This document shows positions 25,594 to 32,780 of a stretch of 45,699 nucleotides of DNA, piece after piece (position 1 is the stretch's first letter; each line of letters opens with the position of its first letter). The position numbers were made by a program, and so were the translations under genes. Under the pieces are notes generated by a model. It was not told the DNA's origin. It was given only the letters and a program-made list of their open reading frames with translations, and ran no database searches. This DNA is from Paenibacillus daejeonensis DSM 15491 (lineage in GTDB: Bacteria; Bacillota; Bacilli; Paenibacillales; Paenibacillaceae), in NCBI RefSeq assembly GCF_000378385.1, contig NZ_KB899675.1, forward strand, positions 40,232-85,930. The letters run 5' to 3'.

Positions 25594-25609
25594 TGAGAAA
25601 TAAATCACA
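25594..25609. promoter_or_regulatory. Distal CRP/FNR-type site upstream of cydA
   Basis: TGAGA-N6-TCACA, one mismatch from the TGTGA-N6-TCACA consensus. Its centre is 31 bp (about three helix turns) from the proximal site, so both lie on the same DNA face. Confidence 0.5.
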
Positions 25610-25624
25610 ATCGCCACAGGTTCG

Positions 25625-25640
25625 TGTGAAATTAATCACA
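25625..25640. promoter_or_regulatory. Proximal CRP/FNR-type site upstream of cydA
   Basis: Exact TGTGA-N6-TCACA. Its centre is about 42 bp before the start point predicted from the -10 box at 25663-25668, the position for direct activation by a CRP/FNR-family protein. It also resembles a short Rex site, so redox repression is an alternative. Confidence 0.65.
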
Positions 25641-25662
25641 TATGCCGCAAATACTTCTCTCC

Positions 25663-25668
25663 TATAAT
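25663..25668 (+). promoter_or_regulatory. -10 box of the cydAB-cydDC operon
   Basis: Perfect TATAAT with no good -35, as expected of an activated promoter. The leader would be about 20 bases. Confidence 0.65.
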
Positions 25669-25695
25669 GATGAAGTCGAAGGGAGAGATTCAACT

Positions 25696-27093
25696 ATGGA
25701 AGCTGTCGAGCTCGCCAGATTACAGTTCGGCATCACGACAATTTATCACTTTTTGTTCGTGCCGCTGTCAATCGGACTGGCGTATTTAATCGCCTTTATG
25801 CAAACGATGTATGTCATCCGGGATGATGAGAAGTACAAGCGCATGACGAAGTTTTGGGGCAAAATTTTTCTGCTTAACTTTGCGGTAGGGGTCGTTACAG
25901 GGATTATGCAGGAGTTCCAGTTCGGCATGAACTGGGCCGATTTCTCCAGGTATGTAGGCGCCGTGTTTGGGGGGCCGCTGGCGGTAGAGGCGCTGGTGTC
26001 GTTCTTTCTGGAATCCACGTTCCTGGGCATCTGGATCTTCGGCTGGGACCGGCTGTCCAAGAAGCTGCACCTGGCCTGTATCTGGCTGGTGGCCATCGCG
26101 GCCACGTTGTCGGCGCTATGGATTCTCAGCGCCAACGCCTTCATGCAGGAGCCTGTAGGCTATGAAGTTGTGAATGGCCGCGCGGAGATGACCGATTTCT
26201 TCGCACTGCTGGGCAACAAGCAGCTGTGGGTGGAATTCCCGCACGTGATCTTCGGGGCATTCGCCACGGGAGCTTTCTTCGTAGCGGGAATCAGCGCGTA
26301 CAAGCTGCTCCGCAAGCAGCAAACCGAGATGTTCCGCGCCTCGTTCAATATCGCGATTATCGTGGCGCTGGTATCGAGCCTGCTGACCGCCTTTGCCGGT
26401 CATGATCAGGCCCAGCATCTGATGACCTCGCAGCCAATGAAGATGGCGGCATCCGAGGGACTCTGGCATACGACGGGTGAGAGCGCGCCATGGACTGTCA
26501 TCGCGTCCATTGATCCAGACAACCGGGAGAACGGCTTTCAGATCGAGGTCCCTTACCTGCTCAGCGTGCTGTCCTACAACAAGCTGACCGGTAGTGTGCC
26601 GGGGATGCTGGAGCTCCAGGCTCAATATGAAGCCGAATATGGTCCAGGCAACTACATTCCGCCGGTGCGGACGACGTTCTGGAGCTTCCGGGTAATGCTG
26701 GCTGCTGGCATGACGATGATTCTGCTGGGCATGATCGGCACGTACAAAGTGATCCGGGGCAGGGTAGAAGGATCATTGCATTACCTGAAATGGATGCTGC
26801 CGGCGATATCCCTGCCCTTCATAGCCAATACGGCGGGCTGGATTATGACGGAGGTGGGCCGCCAGCCATGGGTTGTCTTTGGACTGCAACGGACAGAGCA
26901 AGGGGTTTCGCCGCTCGTCTCCAGCGGCATGGTAGCGACGACGCTGATCGGCTTTACTGTTGTCTATGGATTAATCGCTGCCGCCTTTATTTATTTGGTG
27001 GTGCACACGGTGCGTCAAGGCGCGGAGGTCGAGACGTCGCATCATCACACCAAGTCCGGGCAGCAGGATCGCGGCACCGCCGCGATGCTGTAG
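25696..27093 (+). CDS. cydA: Cytochrome bd ubiquinol/menaquinol oxidase subunit I
   Basis: 465 residues, close to the 468 of Bacillus CydA, with about nine membrane segments. Heme ligands are visible: His18 (TTIYHFLFVPL), His183 (EFPHVIFGAF) and Met384 (WIMTEVGRQPW). The short Q-loop is of the Firmicute type. It oxidises quinol and reduces oxygen with high affinity at low oxygen. The start at 25696 is chosen because GGGAG lies eight bases upstream and the protein begins with the conserved ELARLQFG; the frame upstream crosses the -10 box. It is first of the operon cydA-cydB-cydDC. Confidence 0.97.
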   Translation: MEAVELARLQFGITTIYHFLFVPLSIGLAYLIAFMQTMYVIRDDEKYKRMTKFWGKIFLLNFAVGVVTGIMQEFQFGMNWADFSRYVGAVFGGPLAVEALVSFFLESTFLGIWIFGWDRLSKKLHLACIWLVAIAATLSALWILSANAFMQEPVGYEVVNGRAEMTDFFALLGNKQLWVEFPHVIFGAFATGAFFVAGISAYKLLRKQQTEMFRASFNIAIIVALVSSLLTAFAGHDQAQHLMTSQPMKMAASEGLWHTTGESAPWTVIASIDPDNRENGFQIEVPYLLSVLSYNKLTGSVPGMLELQAQYEAEYGPGNYIPPVRTTFWSFRVMLAAGMTMILLGMIGTYKVIRGRVEGSLHYLKWMLPAISLPFIANTAGWIMTEVGRQPWVVFGLQRTEQGVSPLVSSGMVATTLIGFTVVYGLIAAAFIYLVVHTVRQGAEVETSHHHTKSGQQDRGTAAML

Positions 27094-27125
27094 GGATCCT
27101 ATGAGAAAGCGGGGCGAGAGGTAGC

Positions 27126-28136
27126 ATGCTGGAGACGGTATGGTTCATTTTAATTACGGTGTTGTTTATCGGGTTTTTCTTTTTGGAGGGCTTTGATTTT
27201 GGCGTGGGCATGCTGATGCCCTTCCTTGGCAAGACGGACACGGACCGGCGGGTCGTCATCAATACGATCGGACCGTTCTGGGACGGCAATGAGGTGTGGC
27301 TGATTACAGCCGGCGGCGCAATGTTCGCGGCATTCCCCAACTGGTATGCAACGTTGTTCAGCGGCTTTTACATGGCCCTGTTCCTGATGCTGCTGGCGTT
27401 AATCGGGCGCGGCGTGGCGTTCGAATTCCGAAGCAAGCTGGAGAACAAGCGATGGCGGGCGCTCTGGGACTGGATTATCTGTATCGGCAGTATGCTGCCG
27501 CCCCTGCTGTGGGGTGTAGCCCTGGCCAATCTGATGCGCGGAGTACCGATTGACGAGAATATGAACTATGTCGGCTCATTCTGGGACCTGCTGTCCCCTT
27601 ACTCCATCACAGCGGGGCTGAGCATGGTATTGCTGTTCCTGCTGCACGGCGCATTGTTCCTTACACTCAAGACGGAGGACGTGCTGCGGGAGCGGGCGCG
27701 CGGCGTAGCGAAGCGAATCGGTGCATGGACGAGTGCGGTGCTGATGTTGTTCGTGGTCCTGAGCTATTTTGAGACGGATATGTTTGCTTCCCAGGGCATT
27801 AACCCGGGCCTGATCCCGGTGCTCGCGGGTATGGCGCTGTTGTCTGTGCATTTCTTCATCAAGGCGGGCCGCGACGGCTGGGCCTTCATCATGACGGGGG
27901 CAACGATCATTCTGTCGACGATAACGGTCTTCATGCTGCTGTTCCCGAATGTGATGATTTCCTCGCTTAATCCGGAATGGTCGCTGACGATTCATAACGC
28001 GTCATCGAACGCTTATACCTTGAAGGTCATGACGATTGTAGCGGTGACGGTGCTGCCATTCGTACTGGCCTACCAAGCCTGGACGTATTGGGTATTCCGC
28101 AAGCGAGTAACAGCCAATGACCACTTAGACTATTAA
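27126..28136 (+). CDS. cydB: Cytochrome bd oxidase subunit II
   Basis: 336 residues with about eight membrane segments and the family start FILITVLFIGFFFLEGFDFG, then the conserved GPFWDGNEVWLI. It is the structural partner of CydA. GAGAGG precedes the ATG, 32 bases after cydA. Confidence 0.97.
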   Translation: MLETVWFILITVLFIGFFFLEGFDFGVGMLMPFLGKTDTDRRVVINTIGPFWDGNEVWLITAGGAMFAAFPNWYATLFSGFYMALFLMLLALIGRGVAFEFRSKLENKRWRALWDWIICIGSMLPPLLWGVALANLMRGVPIDENMNYVGSFWDLLSPYSITAGLSMVLLFLLHGALFLTLKTEDVLRERARGVAKRIGAWTSAVLMLFVVLSYFETDMFASQGINPGLIPVLAGMALLSVHFFIKAGRDGWAFIMTGATIILSTITVFMLLFPNVMISSLNPEWSLTIHNASSNAYTLKVMTIVAVTVLPFVLAYQAWTYWVFRKRVTANDHLDY

Positions 28137-28171
28137 AGATTAACCATGTGAATAGGAAGGGAGCGGCGGGG

Positions 28172-31100
28172 ATGATGAAGAAACTGTTCGAGCAGGTGCA
28201 AGGGACGCGCAAGTTGTTTGCCATCAGCATCCTGCTGGGCGTACTAGGCGGGCTGCTGTTGATTGCACAGGCTGTCTATATGGCCCGGGTGGTGAATGGC
28301 GCGTTCTTGGGCGGACAGGGGCTGTCGGTGCTGCTCCCTTTGTTGTACGTGCTGTTGGGGATTATTGCCCTGCGGGCTGTGCTGCACAGCGCGGGGGATT
28401 ATGCAGCATCGGCGATGGCGCAGCGGATCAAAGACAAGCTGCGTCTGCAGCTCATCCGCAAGCTGTCGGAGCTGGGGCCCGAGTATGGCAAGGGCGAGCG
28501 CAGTGGCGAGCTGGTAGGAACGGTCTATGAAGGCGTCGAGCAGCTGGAGAGCTACCTCAGCAAGTATTTGCCGCAGCTCGCGCTGTCGATGTTCGTGCCG
28601 GCGGCCGTATTCTTTATGACGTTAAGTGTCGACCGGCTCTCGGCAATTATATTCGGTATCACACTGCCGCTGTTGGTCCTGTTCATGATCCTGATCGGCA
28701 AGACGGCCAAGAGCAAGACCGACAAGCAGTTCAAGCTGCTGGGCCGGTTGGGCGGTCATTTCCATGATGTGCTGCGGGGTCTGCCGACCCTGGCGATCTT
28801 CAATCGCAGCAAGGCCCAGATCGAGATTATCGACCGCATTGGCGAGCAGCACCGGCGCTCCGCCATGGGCACGCTGCGGCTGGCCTTTCTGTCGGCGCTG
28901 GCGATGGAATTATTCGCCTCATTAAGTACCGCTGTCGTGGCGGTGTTCCTGGGGCTGCGTCTGGTCGATGGCCAGATTGGCTTCGAAGCGGCATTCCTGG
29001 TGCTGCTGCTCGCACCCGAGTTCTATACACCAATCCGGACGCTGGGCGCTCAGTTCCATGCCGGTCAGAACGGCATGAGCGCGTTCAGCCGCATGGTTCG
29101 CATCCTGCAGGAGGAAGTGCCGGGCTGGCCCGAGCGTCCGGATGCCGCACCGCTGCCTGCGTTTCCTGAGGGATATCGGATTCAGTTCGAACGGGTGACG
29201 GTCCGCCGCAGCGGCGCGGAGCGGGATGCGGTACACGAGCTGAGCTTCACGCTGGAGCCAGGGGAGCGGATTGCCTTGGTCGGTCCGAGCGGGGCTGGCA
29301 AAAGCACTGTGCTGGAGCTGCTCCAAGGCTACATTCGGCCAACCTCGGGCCGGATTCTGATTGACGGCATCGACATGTCCGAGCTGTCGATGCACGAGTG
29401 GCGCAGCCGCCTGTCGGCGCTCCCGCAGCGGGCGCATCTGTTCGCCGGGACGGTAGCCGACAACATCCGGCTGTCCCGGCCAGAAGCGACGGATGCTGAG
29501 GTCCGCGCAGCCGCCACGCTGGCACAGGCTGATGGCTTCATCCGCCTGCTGCCGCAGGGCTATGCTACGCCGCTGGGCGAGGCAGTGCGGCTCTCCGGTG
29601 GTCAAGCTCAGCGGATCGCGCTGGCCCGGACGCTGCTGCGCCCGGCTCCGCTGCTGTTGCTCGACGAGCCAACAGCGGGTCTCGATGTGCTGCACGAGAC
29701 AGCTCTGACGTCGGCGCTTGCGCCCGTATTGACGGAGCGAATGTCCATTATGGCTGCACACCGGCTGCACACCGTACGCCAGGCCGATCGGGTCATCGTG
29801 CTGGCAGAGGGACAGCTCGTAGAGCAGGGAGCACCAGCGGAGCTGCTAGCAGGAGGCGGGCTCTATGCAAGGCTGTGGCACGCCGCGGGCGGCAGGGACG
29901 GGGCTGAAATGGGGCCCACAGCTCCAGCACCCGGTCCAGTTGACGAACAGCAATCAGCTATGGCAGAGCCAGACCTTGCTGTACAGCGCACAGCTGCTGG
30001 ATTAGCGCAGCCGAATCTACTGGATGTTGCAGCCAGATCGACAGCAGGCCCCGAGAGGGACATGACCACAGGGTGTAACGATCCCGGGGGGCCATTGGAG
30101 CGCCGCGCCAATGCTGTGCAAACAGTACCAGATTCTCCACCCGGCGATAGCGTGGGACGCGCCCAGTCCCCGTTGCGGCGGAAGCAGAAGGCGGACACTG
30201 GACAGCTTGGCGGCTTCGCTGTGCTGCGGCGCATGCTCCGCTTCATCATGCCCCATAAATGGCGGCTGCTGGCCGCCGTGTTGATTGGGTTCGCTACTGT
30301 AGCGGCCAATACGGGCTTGATGGGCGTCTCGGGTTACCTGATCGCCAAGGCGGCGCTGCGCCCCGAGAATATCTTGATGCTCTATGTACCGATTGTCGGT
30401 GTGCGATTCTTCGGTATTGCCCGGGGCGTGCTGCGCTACGTGGAGCGATTAGTCTCGCATGACTTGACCTTCCGTATCCTCAAGCAGCTGCGGACATGGC
30501 TGTATGCCAAGGTGGAACCGCAAGGCGTAAGACTGCTGGAGCGGAGACGCAGCGGGGATCTGTTGGGCTCGGTGCTCAGTGACGTCGAGGAGCAGCAGAA
30601 CCTGTATCTCCGGGTCATTGCCCCGCCGGTCATTGCGCTTCTCGCAGCGGCTCTGGGGTTTGTCGTTCTGGCTAGGGGGGCTGTCTCGCTCGGCTGGCTG
30701 CTGCTCGGCATGATGGCATTGACGGGCATTGCCGTGCCGTGGCTCGGTCACGTGCTGGGGCGGCGGGGATCGCAGGCATTCGTTGAGACGAGGTCGCGAC
30801 TCTACGAGGAGACTTCGGACCTGCTCGCGGGCATGGAGCCACTGACGCTATATGGCCGGTCCGGGTGGCAGGAGGAGCGGATTGCCCGGCTCCAGCAGCA
30901 GCTCAACCGACATCAACGGGTTCAGCATGCCATCACGGCCTGCACAGGCGGTATCATGAGTGGTCTGGCCCATCTGACCATGTGGCTGATTCTGGCCGCG
31001 GCCATTCCGCTCACGGCTTCGGGCCTGCTGCCAGGCTACATGATTCCGGCGCTAATGCTCGCGGGCTTCGCCTGCTTCGAAGCCATTCTGCCATTGCCGC

Positions 31101-32158
31101 AGGCCTTCCAGCATTACGGCCGGACCATGGCGGCCGGGGGAAGACTACTGCAGCTTGCCGATGAGGCTGACCGGATGAACGAGGGGCAGGGGACGAGTTC
31201 GAAGTCCGGCACCTTGCATCCGGCAACCGCGGCTGAGTGCCCGCCGATGACAAGGCACGCCGCCGCGGCAGCGACGGCTTCCCGCCCGGCAGCTTCCGAT
31301 CGCCAAGCGGTGTCCGGTCGAGCTGTCGACACGGAAGCCCTGCCTTCCGTGCAGGAGCGCCCATTGGCCGCTCCGCCTCCGTTCGTGCTGGCAGGCCAGC
31401 CGTCGGGCTGGCGTATCGAGCTGCGCGGGCTGTCCTACCGCTATGCTGAGGGTGAAGCTTATGCGCTGCAAGATATCCGGCTCTCGCTGGTACCTGGGCG
31501 CCGGATCGCCGTTGTAGGCGAGAGCGGCGCTGGCAAGAGCACGCTGCTACAGCTGCTGCTTAAGCTGCGAGCGTACGAGGAAGGCAGCGTAACGGTTGGC
31601 GGGCTGGAGCTGTCGTCACTGGCCTGCGAGGAAGCGCGCGCCCAATTCGCTGTCGTGTCCCAGCAGGTGCAGCTGTTCAATGCAACGGTTGCCGACAACC
31701 TCAGGCTTGGTCGCCCGGATGCCCCGATGTCCGAGCTGCGTGAAGCAGCCCGGATCGCCATGCTGGAGCCCGTCATTGCCAAGCTGCCGCAAGGCTATGA
31801 TACAGTTATTGGTGAATGGGGGGCCAAGCTCTCGGGGGGTGAACGTCAGCGGCTGGCACTGGCACGAGCACTCGTGATGCGCACGCCGGCCTTGCTGTTC
31901 GATGAGCCTGGCACCGGGCTTGATCCGCTCACGGAGCTTGCCTTTGGCGAGAAGCTGCAACCGGTGCTGGCAGACAAGGCGGTGCTGTGGATTACGCATA
32001 GGCTGAGCGGTCTGGAGCAGATGGATGAGATTGTCGTGCTGCAGGCTGGCAGGATCTGCGAACGCGGCACCCACGCAGAGCTGGTGCAGGCAAGAGGCGC
32101 TTACTACCGGATGTGGAGCCTGCAGCAGCAGGACGCGTGGGCGAAGCATCTGGCTTGA
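28172..32158 (+). CDS. cydDC: CydD-CydC fusion, thiol-reductant ABC exporter
   Basis: One 1328-residue polypeptide holding two complete ABC exporter halves. The N half is CydD: six membrane helices, Walker A GPSGAGKST at 371-379, signature LSGGQAQ, Walker B LLLLDEPTAGLD. The C half is CydC: VAANTGLMGVSGYLIAKAA, then VRFFGIARGVLRYVERL, Walker A GESGAGKST from 1116, LSGGERQ, ALLFDEPGTGLD. A low-complexity linker of about 100 residues (about 575-678) joins them, and a second Ala/Ser/Pro-rich insert (about 1000-1078) separates membrane and ATPase parts of the CydC half. CydDC exports cysteine/glutathione-type thiols and is needed to assemble cytochrome bd. Bacillus subtilis has two separate genes. 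The ATG pair at 28172 follows GGGAG; GTG 28148 is a possible longer start. Confidence 0.94.
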   Translation: MMKKLFEQVQGTRKLFAISILLGVLGGLLLIAQAVYMARVVNGAFLGGQGLSVLLPLLYVLLGIIALRAVLHSAGDYAASAMAQRIKDKLRLQLIRKLSELGPEYGKGERSGELVGTVYEGVEQLESYLSKYLPQLALSMFVPAAVFFMTLSVDRLSAIIFGITLPLLVLFMILIGKTAKSKTDKQFKLLGRLGGHFHDVLRGLPTLAIFNRSKAQIEIIDRIGEQHRRSAMGTLRLAFLSALAMELFASLSTAVVAVFLGLRLVDGQIGFEAAFLVLLLAPEFYTPIRTLGAQFHAGQNGMSAFSRMVRILQEEVPGWPERPDAAPLPAFPEGYRIQFERVTVRRSGAERDAVHELSFTLEPGERIALVGPSGAGKSTVLELLQGYIRPTSGRILIDGIDMSELSMHEWRSRLSALPQRAHLFAGTVADNIRLSRPEATDAEVRAAATLAQADGFIRLLPQGYATPLGEAVRLSGGQAQRIALARTLLRPAPLLLLDEPTAGLDVLHETALTSALAPVLTERMSIMAAHRLHTVRQADRVIVLAEGQLVEQGAPAELLAGGGLYARLWHAAGGRDGAEMGPTAPAPGPVDEQQSAMAEPDLAVQRTAAGLAQPNLLDVAARSTAGPERDMTTGCNDPGGPLERRANAVQTVPDSPPGDSVGRAQSPLRRKQKADTGQLGGFAVLRRMLRFIMPHKWRLLAAVLIGFATVAANTGLMGVSGYLIAKAALRPENILMLYVPIVGVRFFGIARGVLRYVERLVSHDLTFRILKQLRTWLYAKVEPQGVRLLERRRSGDLLGSVLSDVEEQQNLYLRVIAPPVIALLAAALGFVVLARGAVSLGWLLLGMMALTGIAVPWLGHVLGRRGSQAFVETRSRLYEETSDLLAGMEPLTLYGRSGWQEERIARLQQQLNRHQRVQHAITACTGGIMSGLAHLTMWLILAAAIPLTASGLLPGYMIPALMLAGFACFEAILPLPQAFQHYGRTMAAGGRLLQLADEADRMNEGQGTSSKSGTLHPATAAECPPMTRHAAAAATASRPAASDRQAVSGRAVDTEALPSVQERPLAAPPPFVLAGQPSGWRIELRGLSYRYAEGEAYALQDIRLSLVPGRRIAVVGESGAGKSTLLQLLLKLRAYEEGSVTVGGLELSSLACEEARAQFAVVSQQVQLFNATVADNLRLGRPDAPMSELREAARIAMLEPVIAKLPQGYDTVIGEWGAKLSGGERQRLALARALVMRTPALLFDEPGTGLDPLTELAFGEKLQPVLADKAVLWITHRLSGLEQMDEIVVLQAGRICERGTHAELVQARGAYYRMWSLQQQDAWAKHLA

Positions 32159-32188
32159 AGCGATAGGTTACAGAGCACAGACATCTAG

Positions 32189-32229
32189 AAAAGCATGTTC
32201 GGCATTCGTATGCCAGACATGCTTTTTTT
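32189..32229. terminator. Terminator after cydDC
   Basis: AAAAGCATGT with GACATGCTTTTTTT and inner GGCAT/ATGCC around TCGT. Strong on the plus strand (seven T) and usable on the minus strand (four T) for the converging PH-domain gene. Confidence 0.92.
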
Positions 32230-32285
32230 GCTGCTTCATAACTGAAATCTCTCGTAGTGAGCGTTACAGCGGTAAAGAGGCTGAC

Positions 32286-32654
32286 CTACAGCAAAGCCTC
32301 GGCAATCAGCCGGTCGAGCTTGCGAATATCGATACCTTTTCTCAGATTAATCTTGATTTTGCCCGCTTTGGTCCACAGCTCGACCTCCGCATTCATATCG
32401 AGGAAGCTGCCGGCATTTTCAGTCGACCACATATGAATGGAATCGTATGGCAGCGAGTAGATTTCCACCTTCTTGCCGCTGATGCCCTGGGCATCCCGAA
32501 CGATCAGCCGTTTATTGGTGAATACAGCGCTATCGCGGACCGTTTTGTAGGCGGCCACCGCCCGTTCACCCTCAATTAGAAGTCCGTTTACGTCCGCAGG
32601 AACGGGGCATTCCGACATGAATGTCCACTGCAGCAATTGTTGTATGCCAGACAT
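32286..32654 (-). CDS. Bacterial PH-domain protein (bPH type), 122 aa
   Basis: 122 residues forming one bacterial pleckstrin-homology-like domain: AVFTNKRLIVRDAQGISGKKVEIYSLPYDSI, followed by FLDMNAEVELWTKAGKIKINLRKG and a final helix. The pattern TNKRLI..D.QG..GKK.E..S.PY is typical. No membrane segment, no catalytic residue. Such proteins are widespread in Firmicutes and without an established role. GGGAGG lies seven bases before the ATG. It converges on cydDC and is divergent from the isoprenoid-synthase gene. Confidence 0.85.
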   Translation of the reverse strand: MSGIQQLLQWTFMSECPVPADVNGLLIEGERAVAAYKTVRDSAVFTNKRLIVRDAQGISGKKVEIYSLPYDSIHMWSTENAGSFLDMNAEVELWTKAGKIKINLRKGIDIRKLDRLIAEALL

Positions 32655-32780
32655 GAATGTACCTCCCTCAGAAATCCTATTTTCTTTCCGTTTTGCATTC
32701 GATTGAGCGTCTGTTGAATCCTCTTTTTTCCTGTTCTAAACGGGCCTCTTTTTTCGTAACCATTCGTTAGGGAGCTCCGT

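Noticed and set aside
25625-25640. Pure Rex site in front of cydA
   Set aside because: The outer bases of the Rex consensus (TTGTGAA...TTCACAA) are not present on both sides, while TGTGA-N6-TCACA is exact and at activator distance. Rex binding remains possible, so this is a preference only.
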